From: CADEED01 sp963839685 | Lineage (GTDB): Bacteria; Pseudomonadota; Gammaproteobacteria; Steroidobacterales; Steroidobacteraceae | Direction of reading: 5' to 3' | Assembly (NCBI GenBank): GCA_963839685.1 | Contig: CAWIVS010000016.1 | Coordinates: forward strand, 9,148 to 73,147 | DNA length: 64,000 nt | In this document: positions 27,782 to 37,723 of the stretch, piece by piece | Layout: each line of letters begins with the position of its first letter | Position numbering within the stretch: the stretch's first letter is position 1 | Translations under genes and position numbers: made by a program | The notes under the pieces: model-generated | Told to the model about the DNA's origin: nothing | Database searches by the model: none | The model's input: only the letters and a program-made list of their open reading frames with translations

Positions 27782-28945
27782 ATGCGCCGTGTACTCACAT
27801 TCCTGACAGCGCTTGCGCTGTCGCTGACTTCTCTCGCGGTCGGGGTATTCACCGCGGACCTGCCCTTCTGGCGCCGGGCGATGCAATTGCCGCTGCGCGC
27901 CGACGAGCTCTACCTACCGGTCGTCACGATTGGCGCTGACGCACCGCCGTCTGACGGGTCGGTGACGCCGGTTGTGGCCAGGCCGGCGCCGGACGGTAAT
28001 GCCGCGGCCATCGAGGTCGCAGTGCGGCGCGCGCGCGATGCCGGTTCGCGTGCCTTGTTAGTCATGCGCGGCGGCGAACCGGTGCTGGCGCGATACTTTG
28101 GCGCAGATGACGACCGCAGCCTGCTGCCCGCGGGCCTGGTGGCGCGACCTGTGACCGCGATGGCCATGGGGCTGGCGTTCGCCGATCAGCAGATCGGCTC
28201 GCTCGACTGGTCGATCGCGACGTACCTGCCTGAATGGGATGAGGAGCCGCGCGGCCGCATCACCGTGCGGCAGCTGCTCGAGGATACCAGTGGCCTCCAG
28301 ACCGGCACGGATGCGCGCGGCCTGCTGCGCCGCTCGCCATGGGACGATCTCGCGCGTCTGCCCGCCTTCGCCACCGACAAGGGTGTGCGCATCTTGTTAG
28401 GCAACGATTTCGCGCGCGCCGCGTTGCGCTTCGAGCTGGAACACGAGCCCGGCGGATTCCACAACCTGTCTCCGGCCAACACGCAACTCGCGGCGTTGAT
28501 TCTGGAGCGGGTCAGCGGGCGGCCGTTCGAACAATACGTCGACCAGCGAGTCTGGCGCCCGGCCGGCGGCGGTCATGCCGAGCTCGCGCTCGACCGGCGC
28601 GCCGGGATGCCGGCCGCGCATTGCTGCTGGCGCGCCACGGGTCCGGACGTGGCGCGGATCCTCAGCCTGCTGGCAACCGGTGGCGCCTCTCGCGGCCGGC
28701 AGGTGCTGCCTGCGAGCTGGGTTCAGGAGATGGCGCGCGCCTCGCGGGTCAATACGGGCAGCGGCATGCAGCTGGCGCGCCTGAGCATCGATGCGCTTCC
28801 TGCATTGGGCGGCGGCGATGAAAATGGCAGCGAGTTCTGGGTGATACCGGGGCGGCAGCTGGTCATCGTCAATATCGTCTATGAGCAGGGCGCGAGCTCG
28901 CCGGAACTGGCCGCTGATTTGCTGCGCGCCCTGGCGCCGGGTTGA
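27782..28945 (+). CDS. Beta-lactamase-fold serine hydrolase lacking catalytic residues (pseudoenzyme)
   Basis: About 387 residues with an N-terminal membrane anchor or signal (MRRVLTFLTALALSLTSLAVGVF). The beta-lactamase/class C fold is recognisable: ITVRQLLEDTSGLQTG, NTQLAALILERVSGRPFEQYVDQRVWRP, GPDVARILSLLATGG, LPASWVQEM. Where the family has the nucleophile motif SxxK (typically SMTKSVTA), this protein has LVARPVTA. Where it has YSxxNTQ, it has NLSPANTQ. Ser, Lys and Tyr therefore all appear lost, suggesting a non-catalytic binding role. ATG 27782 is chosen for the signal sequence; ATG 27743 is an alternative. Confidence 0.75.
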   Translation: MRRVLTFLTALALSLTSLAVGVFTADLPFWRRAMQLPLRADELYLPVVTIGADAPPSDGSVTPVVARPAPDGNAAAIEVAVRRARDAGSRALLVMRGGEPVLARYFGADDDRSLLPAGLVARPVTAMAMGLAFADQQIGSLDWSIATYLPEWDEEPRGRITVRQLLEDTSGLQTGTDARGLLRRSPWDDLARLPAFATDKGVRILLGNDFARAALRFELEHEPGGFHNLSPANTQLAALILERVSGRPFEQYVDQRVWRPAGGGHAELALDRRAGMPAAHCCWRATGPDVARILSLLATGGASRGRQVLPASWVQEMARASRVNTGSGMQLARLSIDALPALGGGDENGSEFWVIPGRQLVIVNIVYEQGASSPELAADLLRALAPG

Positions 28946-28997
28946 GTCAGCAAATATCGGGTCGAGGCCACGGGAAGCCGGCGCGCAGAATGTGCAC

Positions 28998-29888
28998 ATG
29001 GACATGAACGTCACTTCCAACACACATAGCCACAACGTGGAAGCGGCCGACAGCTTCGTCGACAGCCGCGATTTCGCGCGCATGACCCGCGCCATCGAAT
29101 TCATCGAAAGAGAATTCGAGCGGCAGCCCAGGCTGGCCGAAGTCGCAAAACACGTCGGCCTGTCGGAGTTCCACTTCAATCGGCTGTTCCGTCGCTGGAC
29201 CGGGCTGACACCCAAGCAATATCTGGCCGAGGTGACGAGCCGCGCAGCCGGCGATGCGCTGCGGGATGAACCCTCGGTCATGGACGCGGCCCACGCTGTA
29301 GGACTCTCCGGCGGCGGGCGGCTGCATGATCTGACGGTCACACTGGATGCCATGACGCCGGGCGAGATCCGTGCGGAGGGCGAGGGCGTGGTGATTCGCT
29401 ACGGCACCGCGGACACGCCATTTGGTTCGGCGTTTCTCGCGGAAACTCCACGCGGTCTGTGCCGGCTTGCATTCCTCGAGGCTGGTGGCGAGCGCGAAGA
29501 GCTTCGAGCGCTGCGCGAACAGTTTGCCCGGGCCAGGATCGTGCGCGACGACGCGCGCGCGGCCGCCCTGGTGCAGACCATCTGGGGAGGCGGTGCGGCG
29601 AAGCTGCCGCTGGCGGTGTGCGGGACCAACTTCCAGGTGCAGGTGTGGCGCGCGCTGCTCGAACTGAAACCCGGCGCGACGGTCACATACAGCGCGCTGG
29701 CACGGCGGCTCGGGATCGAAAATGGTGCGCGCGCCGTGGGTAATGCGGTGGGTGCCAATCCGGTCGGCTGGGTGATTCCCTGTCACCGTGTGTTGCGCGA
29801 GGGCGGAAAGCTTGGCGGATATCGCTGGGGAACCGCCCGCAAACAGATGATCCGCCGCTGGGAAAACAGGCGCGCCGGGGTGTCATAA
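28998..29888 (+). CDS. AraC-type HTH / methylated-DNA--cysteine methyltransferase fusion
   Basis: About 296 residues. The N-terminal AraC HTH (ARMTRAIEFIEREFERQPRLAEVAKHVGLSEFHFNRLFRRWTG) is followed by an O6-alkylguanine-DNA alkyltransferase domain with FQVQVWRALLELKPGATVTYSALARRLG and the active-site VIPCHRVLREGGKLGGYRWG, where Cys accepts the alkyl group. The zinc N-terminal domain of E. coli Ada, which senses methylphosphotriesters, is absent. So it repairs DNA and may regulate, but not by the classical Ada switch. Two close ATGs (28998, 29004) are possible starts. Confidence 0.88.
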   Translation: MDMNVTSNTHSHNVEAADSFVDSRDFARMTRAIEFIEREFERQPRLAEVAKHVGLSEFHFNRLFRRWTGLTPKQYLAEVTSRAAGDALRDEPSVMDAAHAVGLSGGGRLHDLTVTLDAMTPGEIRAEGEGVVIRYGTADTPFGSAFLAETPRGLCRLAFLEAGGEREELRALREQFARARIVRDDARAAALVQTIWGGGAAKLPLAVCGTNFQVQVWRALLELKPGATVTYSALARRLGIENGARAVGNAVGANPVGWVIPCHRVLREGGKLGGYRWGTARKQMIRRWENRRAGVS

Positions 29889-29962
29889 CTTTTTGATTAC
29901 CCTCGTGTGTCGGCATGTTGGCGGTGCATACTTGCCGCCTTCAGCAGAGCGATCCGAACACG

Positions 29963-31078
29963 ATGTCCGACAAGCGCAGCCTGGTAACGCCCATCAGCAT
30001 CTCGGTGGCGGTCATTGCGGTCGCGTGGGCAATTTATGCCTCTCAGCATCGGGACTCCTTCAACGCAGGACCCGCTCAGGGTGGGGGCGCGCGTAATGCC
30101 GCCCCGGCTTTCGTATCGATCGCCCCGGTGCGCAGCGAGCGGTTGAGCCAGAAGCTCGAGGCCCTGGGTAATGCCCGCGCCAACGAGTCGGTCGACATCA
30201 GCTCCAAGGCTTCCAACGTCGTGACCGCGATCATGTTCCGTGACGGCGAGCGCGTGCGGCGCGGTCAGGTGCTGGTGCAACTCGATGACGCCCAGGCGCG
30301 CGCCGATGTCGGTGCGGCCGAAGCGGCCCTCGCGGAAAGCGAACGCCTCTACAACCGCAGCCGTGAGCTCATGTCGACCGAGGCCCTGTCAAAGGCGCAG
30401 TTCGACCAGCTCGAGGCGACGCTCAAGGCGAATCGCGCCCGGCTCAGCGCCGCCAACGCCCGCTTCCAGGACACGGTGATCCGTGCACCATTCTCCGGGC
30501 GCGTGGGTCTGCGGCGCGTGAGCGTCGGCACGCTCATCAGCCCCGGCGACGTGATCACCACGCTCGATGACACCAGCGTCATCAAGCTGGACTTCTCGGT
30601 ACCGGAGCATTTCCTCGCCACGCTGCGCGAGGGTCTCGCGGTACGCGCCAGCGCGCCGGCATTCCCGGGCCGCACCTTCATCGGCGAAGTCGCGAGCATC
30701 GATTCGCGCGTGGACATGAACACACGTTCGGTCACGGTGCGCGCGCTGCTCGCCAACGAAGACGGCGCATTGCGCCCCGGGATGTTCCTGAACGTGTCGC
30801 TGGCCAATGACGAGCGTGAGGCGCTGGTGATTCCCGAGCAGGCGCTCTCCCCCGAAGCCGAGCGGCAATACGTCTTCGTGGTGAGCGATGGCAAGGCCGA
30901 GCGCCGTGAAGTGCGCATCGGCGGCCGCAGTCCCGGCAGTGTCGAGGTGCTCGCGGGCCTCACGGTGGGTGAGCGCGTCATCGTCGAAGGCACGCAGAAA
31001 GTGCGGGATGGCGCTGCGGTGCGCGCCACGGAAATTGCCGCGGAAGTGGCGCCGGCAGCCGGGCGCGGGTTCGCATGA
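29963..31078 (+). CDS. RND efflux periplasmic adaptor (membrane fusion protein)
   Basis: 371 residues of the HlyD/MexA/AcrA group. N-terminal membrane anchor SISVAVIAVAWAIYAS, lipoyl-like halves (LGNARANESVDISSKASNVVTAIMFRDGERVRRGQVLVQLDD and FQDTVIRAPFSGRVGLRRVSVGTLISPG) around a coiled-coil hairpin with AEAALAESERLYNRS, then the beta-barrel and membrane-proximal parts. It links an inner-membrane RND pump to an outer-membrane channel. The permease gene follows directly. No TolC-like gene is adjacent. Confidence 0.9.
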   Translation: MSDKRSLVTPISISVAVIAVAWAIYASQHRDSFNAGPAQGGGARNAAPAFVSIAPVRSERLSQKLEALGNARANESVDISSKASNVVTAIMFRDGERVRRGQVLVQLDDAQARADVGAAEAALAESERLYNRSRELMSTEALSKAQFDQLEATLKANRARLSAANARFQDTVIRAPFSGRVGLRRVSVGTLISPGDVITTLDDTSVIKLDFSVPEHFLATLREGLAVRASAPAFPGRTFIGEVASIDSRVDMNTRSVTVRALLANEDGALRPGMFLNVSLANDEREALVIPEQALSPEAERQYVFVVSDGKAERREVRIGGRSPGSVEVLAGLTVGERVIVEGTQKVRDGAAVRATEIAAEVAPAAGRGFA

Positions 31079-31128
31079 GGCGAACACCGCCGGACCTGCG
31101 AGCGTGCGCCAATGAGCAGGTCTTTCAA

Positions 31129-34100
31129 ATGATGATTTCGGACCTGTCGGTGCGGCGGCCGGTACTCGCGACCGTCATGTCGCTGCTGTTGTTCATCCTC
31201 GGCCTCGCGGCCGCCTTTGGCCTCAGCCTGCGCGAATTCCCGGACATTGACCGGCCGGTGGTGAACATCGAGACGCGTTATCGCGGCGCCTCCTCGGAGG
31301 TAGTCGAGACGCGCATCACGCAGATCATCGAGAACGAGATCTCCGGCATCGAAGGCGTCGAGCGGCTCAACTCCGCCAGCCGCGACGAACGTTCACAGAT
31401 CAATGTCGAATTCTCGCTGGAGCGCGATCTCGACGCTGCCGCCAACGACGTGCGCGAACGATTGTCGCGCGTCGCGCAGCGATTGCCGGTGGAAGCCGAT
31501 CCATCGCAGATCACCAAGGTCGACAGCGGCACCGATCCCATCGTGTGGATCAACGTCTCGAGCACCCAGCGCAGCATCCTCGAGCTCACCGACTACATGA
31601 CGCGTTACATGGTCGACCAGTTCTCGACCCTCGAGGGCGTGGCCAACGTGCGCGTGAATGGCGGACGGCGCTATGCCATGCGCGTGTGGATGTCGCGCGA
31701 GAACCTGGCCGCCCGCCAGCTCACCGTCGCCGATGTCGAGAATTCCCTGCTGAGCGAGAACGTGGAGCTGCCGGCCGGCCGGCTCGAGTCCACCGAGCGC
31801 GAGTTCACGCTGCGCACCGACACCAACCTGCGCACCGAAGAAGATTTTCGCAATCTCGTCGTGGGCCGCGGCGTTGACGGCTACCTGGTGCGGCTGGGAG
31901 AAGTGGCCGAGGTGCGGCTGGCGGCCGACGACGACCGCAGCATTTCGCGCTCCAACGGCATCATCGGCATGTCGTTGGCCATCATCCCGCAGTCCAAGGC
32001 CAATGTGCTGGCGACTTCGAAGGCAGTGAAGGAACGTCTCGCGGAAGTCCAGAAGACACTGCCGAATGACATCACCGCCGAGATCAACATCGACAACGGC
32101 ATCTTCATCGCCGCCTCGCTCAAGAACGTGGTGCTTCGCGCTGTCCGAGACGCTGGTCCTCGTGCTCGTCGTCATTTTCCTGTTCCTGGGCACGCTGCGC
32201 GCCACGTTGATTCCCGCCGTGACCATCCCGGTGTCGATCATTGCGGCCGCGATCGTGATGCTGGCGCTCGGCTATTCCATCAACACGCTGACGCTACTGG
32301 CGGCTGTGCTCGCTATCGGCCTGGTGGTCGACGACGCCATCGTGGTGCTCGAGAACATCGTGCGACGCATTGAAGCCGGCGAGCCGTCAGCGCTCGCGGC
32401 GATCAACGGCTCGCGTGAAATCGGCTTCGCCGTGGTTTCGACCACGCTGGTGCTGATGGCGGTGTTCGTGCCGATCTCGTTCATGAGCGGCGATACCGGT
32501 CGCCTGTTCGGCGAGTTCGGCGTAACGGTGGCCGCCGCCGTGGGTTTCTCGGCTTTCGTCGCCCTGTCACTCACTCCGATGATGACCTCGAGATTGTTCG
32601 CCGCTGGCATGCCGAAGTCGCGCCTCACGGGCGGCATCGACCGGCTGTTCCGCAGCCTCGACGACCGATATGCCACCGGCTTGCGAAATGCCATGTCGGG
32701 CAAGCGGCCGCTGTGGATCGTCGGTGGCGCCATGGGGATGTTCGCCGTGGCGTTGCTGGTGCTGGCACTGGGCGTGCCGTTCTCCGGGCTGAAGTTGTCC
32801 AGTGAACTCACCCCGCAGGAAGACCGCGGCTTCGTGCGTATTTTCGTGACCGCGCCGGAAGGCTCGAGCATTGCCTACATGGACCGCCAGTTGCGCCAGG
32901 TCGAGGAGGTTGCGCAGGAAGAGGTCGAGCGCGGCAACGCCAAGCGTGTCATCACCCGCACCGGTGGCTTCGGCCGTGCCGCGGAAGTGAACACCGGCAT
33001 GGTGAACCTGCCGCTGAATCTCTGGGATGAGCGCGACGACAGCGCCGGCGAGATTGCCACCCGGCTTCGCGAGCGCACCCAGAACATTCCTGGCGGACGC
33101 GTCAACGTCAACCAGGCGGGCAGCCCGCTGTCGCGCAATGCGACACGGCCGCTCGCCATCGCGCTCGGTGGTGGCGACTACGCCGAGATCGTGCAGTGGC
33201 GCGACAAGATCATGGAGCGCGTGGCCGCAGAGAATCCGCGCATCCTCAACCTCGAGTCGGACTACCTGGAACGCCAGCCGCGCGTCATCGTGCAGATCGA
33301 CCGCAACAAGGCCGCGGACCTGGGCGTGTCGCTGTCGACCGTCGGCCGCACGCTCGAGACCATGCTGGGCGCCCGCATCGTCACCACCTTCGAGCGCGCC
33401 GGCGAAGAATACGACGTGATCCTGCAGGCGCGCACCGAGCAGCGCGCGTCGGTGGGTGACCTGGACAATCTCTACGTGCGCTCCGACAAGAATGGTGACC
33501 TGTTGCCGCTGTCGGCCATGGTCAGGGTCGAGGAACGCGCCGGTCCCACCGAATTGCGCCGCACCGATCGCATGCGTGCCATCGAACTCGCCGGCTCGCT
33601 CGCGCCCGGCTACGCACTGGGCGAGGCGGTGTCGTACATGGAGCAGGTGATCCGCGAGGAAGCGCCTGGCGCGCAAATCATCTACAACGGTGAGACCTAC
33701 CAGCTCAAGAAATCCGGCGACACGTTATGGATCACCTTCGCGTTCGCGCTGCTCGTGGTGTACCTGGTGCTCGCGGCGCAATTCGAAAGCTTCATCCACC
33801 CGGTGGTGATTCTCGTGACCGTGCCGCTGGCCATCACCGGTGCTCTGCTGGGGCTGTGGCTGTTCAATTCCACCATCAACATCTTCAGCCAGATCGGCTG
33901 CGTCATGCTGATCGGCATTGCCTGCAAGAACGGCATCCTGATCGTCGAATTCGCCAACCAGCTGCGTGATCGTGGCGTGGAATTCGTGGATGCCGTGATC
34001 CAGGCATCGGCGACGCGCCTTCGGCCCGTGCTGATGACCAGCCTGTGCACGGCCTTCGGTGCCGTGCCGCTGATGCTGGCGCACGGCGCGGGTGCCGAAA

Positions 34101-34309
34101 GCCGCGAGTCCATTGGCGCCACGGTTTTCTTCGGCACCGTGGTCTCGTTGGGACTGACCCTGTATGTGGTGCCGGCGTTGTACCTCCTGATCGCGCGTAA
34201 CACGCGTTCACCGGAATACATGTCCCGCTTCATCGATGGCCTGATCGGCGGCGGTACGCCACGTGGTGCGCCCACAACGGCCAGCAACGCCTTGTCTGAC
34301 ACGCACTAG
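31129..34309 (+). CDS. RND efflux permease, AcrB/MexF type (one frameshift)
   Basis: Inner-membrane proton-driven drug exporter of about 1,060 residues. Seen: MISDLSVRRPVLATVMSLLLFILGLAAAFGL (TM1), FPDIDRPVVNIETRYRGASSEVVETRIT, GLVVDDAIVVLENIVRR (TM4 with two Asp), FESFIHPVVILVTVPLAITGALLGL and the TM10-12 region IGIACKNGILIVEFANQLRDRG. The frame shifts at about 32132, where removing one C gives NVVFALSETLVLVLVVIFLFLGTLRATLIP. ATG 31129 or 31132 gives the family-standard start; an ATG overlapping the adaptor stop at 31075 is also in frame. Substrate range cannot be read from sequence. Confidence 0.88.
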
Positions 34310-34525
34310 CCGGGCGCGCAGCGTCATGGCGCTGCCATGTAGTTGGAAAACCACAAGTTTGCTGACATAAAGCTGTCATTTCCCGGCCGGAGGCGCCCAC
34401 GCTGTCAACCACCGCCGACACGTGCAATCCTCTGATTTCATTGGTAAATTACACAGCGTGACCCGGACGGAAAGAGCCTCGCTGGTAGACTCGTGGCCGT
34501 TCTTTCCTCCCCCGCGTGTTCCGTC

Positions 34526-36049
34526 ATGGCCCAGACCCCGTACAAGCAACTCGAGCAGGAATGGAAACGCCTGCATGCGTTCCGAGGTGCGATGGCGGTA
34601 CTGAGATGGGACGCCGCGGTCATGATGCCTCGTGGCAGCGCCGACGTTCGCGGCGAACAGCTCGCGGCGCTCGAGACCGAATACCACGCGCTGGTCACCG
34701 CACCGAAAATCACGCGACTGCTGGATCGCGCCCAGGCGAGTACCACCAATCTCGAGGACTGGCAGATCGCCAATCTGCGGGAAATGCGGCGTCAGCGCGA
34801 TTTCGCCATCGCAACTCCGGTGGCGCTGGTCTCGCGCCTCGCCAAGGCGGCTTCCAAGGCCGAGGCGAAGTGGTTGCAGGCGAGGGAAACCGGAAAGTTC
34901 GAGGACTTCGCGCCGTACCTGGAGGAAGTCGTGCATCTGGTGCGCGACAAGGCGCAGCTGCTCGGTCAGTCACGCAACCTGTCGCCGTATGACGCGTTGG
35001 TCGATGAATTCAGCCCGGGCCAGACTTCGGCGGAAATCGACGCGATGTTCAAGGCGCTGGGGCGGCGTCTGCCAGGCCTGATCCGCGAAGTCCTTGCACG
35101 GCAGGAGTCCCTGCCGGTATTGCCCATCACCGGCAAATTCAGCGGCGCCAAGCAGCGCGCGCTGGCCGTGGAGATCATGAAGGCGGTGGGCTTCCCCTTC
35201 GACCGTGGCCGGCTCGACGAGAGCGAGCATCCCTTCACCGAGGGCGTGCCCGGCGACGTGCGCGTCACCACGCGTTTCGATCCCAGCGAACCGTTCTCGG
35301 GATTGCTGGGCGCGCTGCACGAAACCGGCCACGCCATGTACGACGTCGGACTGCCAGCGGAATTCGCCGATCAGCCGGTCGGCCGTGACCGCGGCATGGC
35401 GCTGGAGGAAAGCCAATCGCTGCTCATGGAAATGATCGTGTGCCGCAGCCGGCCCTTCGTCACCTATCTCAAGCCGCTGCTCGAGAAACATTTCGGTGTC
35501 AGCGGGCCGGAGTGGTCCGAGGACAATCTCTACCGGCACCTCACCCGTGTGAAGCGCGGACCGATTCGCGTAGACGCCGACGAGCTCACGTATTCCCTGC
35601 ACATCCAGCTGCGTTATGAGCTTGAAAATCAGTTGCTGTCAGGCGAACTGGCCGTGCGCAATCTGCGTGATGCCTGGAATGCCAGCATGGAACAGCGCCT
35701 GGGGCTCAAGCCGAAGAGTGACGTGGAAGGCGTGTTGCAGGACGTTCACTGGGCGGTGGGATCCTTCGGCTACTTCCCGTCGTATGCGCTGGGCGCCGTC
35801 ATGGCGGCACAGTTTTTCGAAGCGTTGCGCGAATCGGTACCGGACGTGGACGCTGAAATCGCGCGCGGAGATTTCTCGGGACTGATGGGCTGGCTGCAAC
35901 ACAACGTTCATGGGATGGGCGCGCGGGTCAATGCCCAGGAATTGCTGAAGATCGCCACCGGCAAGCCGCTGGCCGCAGCCACGGCGCTGCGTTACCTCGA
36001 AGCGAAATATCTCGAGCCCGAATCGGTCGTGGGTAGCGCGGCCGCATGA
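34526..36049 (+). CDS. M32 family metallocarboxypeptidase (thermostable carboxypeptidase type)
   Basis: 507 residues, cytosolic zinc carboxypeptidase releasing C-terminal amino acids. The zinc motif is in GLLGALHETGHAMYDVGLP (HEXXH as HETGH) with the downstream Glu in GMALEESQSLLMEMIVCRS. Other M32 landmarks: AVLRWDAAVMMPRGS, DVRVTTRFDPSEPFSGL, RADELTYSLHIQLRYELE-like (here VDADELTYSLHIQLRYELENQLL), HWAVGSFGYFPSYALGAVMAAQFF. Intact. The ceramidase-like gene follows with an ATGA overlap. Confidence 0.93.
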   Translation: MAQTPYKQLEQEWKRLHAFRGAMAVLRWDAAVMMPRGSADVRGEQLAALETEYHALVTAPKITRLLDRAQASTTNLEDWQIANLREMRRQRDFAIATPVALVSRLAKAASKAEAKWLQARETGKFEDFAPYLEEVVHLVRDKAQLLGQSRNLSPYDALVDEFSPGQTSAEIDAMFKALGRRLPGLIREVLARQESLPVLPITGKFSGAKQRALAVEIMKAVGFPFDRGRLDESEHPFTEGVPGDVRVTTRFDPSEPFSGLLGALHETGHAMYDVGLPAEFADQPVGRDRGMALEESQSLLMEMIVCRSRPFVTYLKPLLEKHFGVSGPEWSEDNLYRHLTRVKRGPIRVDADELTYSLHIQLRYELENQLLSGELAVRNLRDAWNASMEQRLGLKPKSDVEGVLQDVHWAVGSFGYFPSYALGAVMAAQFFEALRESVPDVDAEIARGDFSGLMGWLQHNVHGMGARVNAQELLKIATGKPLAAATALRYLEAKYLEPESVVGSAAA

Positions 36050-36840
36050 CCGGTGGCGCCGCTCGCGTCGCGGTGCCCGCGCGCCTGTGGCTCCTGGCCG
36101 CCACCACTCTCGTTTTCATCGTCGCGGCGATGCTGGTGCCGGCGATGCCGCAGCCGCTTTCTTATCATGCGTTCGCGGACTGCCGCACCATCTGGTCCAT
36201 CCCGAACTACTTCAACGTGCTGTCGAACCTGCCCTTCCTCGTGGGCGGTGGCCTCGGCCTGCGGATCATCTGGCAAGGAGACGGCGCCTTCGTCGACGAG
36301 CGGGAGCAGTTGCCCTACCTGGTGTTTTTCCTCGGCGCACTGCTCACCAGCCTCGGGTCCGCGTACTACCACCTGGCTCCCGACAATCCGCGGCTGGTCT
36401 GGGACCGCCTGCCCATGACGCTGGGGTTCGCAGGCCTGGTGGCCGGCGCCGTTGCGGAACGCGTCGACCAGCGGCTTGGTTTGCAATCACTCTGGCCATT
36501 GCTGGCCATCGGCGCAGGCACGGTCATCTACTGGTACGCCACCGAGCGCATGGGCGCCGGCAACATAATCCCCTACGCCGCCTACCAGGGGTGGTCGGTC
36601 CTGGTGCTCTTGCTGCTGATCGCGATGTTTCCCGCGCAGCGTTACAGCCATGGCGTTCTGTTGCTGTGGGCCGCAGGCTGGTACGGACTGGCGAAGGTGT
36701 TCGAGGCCTTCGATCTTGCGATCTACCGGCTGCTGGGCGGAACCTTGAGCGGACACACCATCAAACATCTGCTGGCGGCGGGCGCGGTGTTTGCGATTGT
36801 GCGACAACTGCGACTGCGGCGCCCGCTCGCAAACCACTAG
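36046..36840 (+). CDS. Ceramidase-like (CREST superfamily) membrane protein
   Basis: 264 residues with about seven hydrophobic segments. The putative metal-binding signature of alkaline ceramidase/CREST hydrolases is visible: RTIWSIPNYFNVLSNLPFLVGG, LTSLGSAYYHLAPDN (Ser and His), WDRLPMTLGF (Asp), and GGTLSGHTIKHLLAA (two His). It may hydrolyse a lipid amide or act as a related membrane hydrolase; the substrate is unknown. The start overlaps the M32 stop (ATGA), so the two proteins are co-translated. Confidence 0.75.
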   Translation: MTGGAARVAVPARLWLLAATTLVFIVAAMLVPAMPQPLSYHAFADCRTIWSIPNYFNVLSNLPFLVGGGLGLRIIWQGDGAFVDEREQLPYLVFFLGALLTSLGSAYYHLAPDNPRLVWDRLPMTLGFAGLVAGAVAERVDQRLGLQSLWPLLAIGAGTVIYWYATERMGAGNIIPYAAYQGWSVLVLLLLIAMFPAQRYSHGVLLLWAAGWYGLAKVFEAFDLAIYRLLGGTLSGHTIKHLLAAGAVFAIVRQLRLRRPLANH

Positions 36841-36853
36841 ACTTGCGCTCCGC

Positions 36854-37723
36854 ATGAACGCCACGCCCCATTCCTTGACCAATTCGGCCCTGACTTCCCC
36901 GGCCACGGAATGGCCCTCGCAAACCGCGAAAAAACTCGGCGCCCAGCTGCGCGGCCTGGTGGGCAAGGCGATCGAGGACTACCGCATGATCGGGGCGGGA
37001 GATCGCATCATGGTCTGCCTTTCGGGAGGCAAGGACTCGTACACGCTGCTGGATATCCTGTTGTCGCTGAAGCGCAGCGCGCCGGTGGATTTCGAGATCA
37101 TCGCGGTCAACCTGGACCAGAAGCAGCCTGACTTCCCGGCCGAAGTGCTGCCTGACTACCTGCGCGGCATCGGCGTGCCGTTTCACATCATCGAACAGGA
37201 CACTTACAGTGTCGTCAAACGCGTGATCCCCGAAGGCAAGACCATGTGCGGCCTGTGCTCGCGCCTGCGGCGCGGCGCGCTCTACCGCTACGCCGCGGAA
37301 AATGGCATCACGAAAATCGCGCTTGGACATCACCGCGACGACATCGTCGAGACCTTGTTCCTCAATCTCTTCTTCGGCGGCCGCCTCAAGGCGATGGCGC
37401 CCAAGCTGAAGTCGGAAGACGGCCGCCACATCGTGATCCGCCCGCTGGCTTATGTGCCGGAAGCCCAGATCGAGCGCTACGCACGCGCGCGCCAGTTTCC
37501 GATCATCCCCTGCAAGTTGTGCGGCTCTCAGGACAATGCCCAGCGACGGCAGGTGAAGCAGATGCTCTGCGCGTGGGAACGGCAGTACCCGGGACGCACC
37601 GAGTCGATATTCTCGGCGCTGCGCAACGTGGAGCCGGCGCACCTGGCGGACCCGAATCACTTCGACTTCAGGGGCCTCGAGCCCGAAGGTGTGGATGGAG
37701 AGTCTTCCGAAGCCGTTAGCTGA
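36854..37723 (+). CDS. ttcA: tRNA 2-thiocytidine(32) synthetase
   Basis: 289 residues. PP-loop ATPase that thiolates C32 of certain tRNAs using an iron-sulfur cluster. PP-loop MVCLSGGKDSYTLLD, the TtcA-type cysteines in KTMCGLCSRLRRGALYR and PIIPCKLCGSQDN, and LGHHRDDIVETLFLNLFFGGRLKAM are all present. ATG 36854 is 13 bases after the ceramidase-like stop. The 3' end overlaps the start of the phosphatase-ARH fusion by about 29 bases. Confidence 0.94.
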   Translation: MNATPHSLTNSALTSPATEWPSQTAKKLGAQLRGLVGKAIEDYRMIGAGDRIMVCLSGGKDSYTLLDILLSLKRSAPVDFEIIAVNLDQKQPDFPAEVLPDYLRGIGVPFHIIEQDTYSVVKRVIPEGKTMCGLCSRLRRGALYRYAAENGITKIALGHHRDDIVETLFLNLFFGGRLKAMAPKLKSEDGRHIVIRPLAYVPEAQIERYARARQFPIIPCKLCGSQDNAQRRQVKQMLCAWERQYPGRTESIFSALRNVEPAHLADPNHFDFRGLEPEGVDGESSEAVS

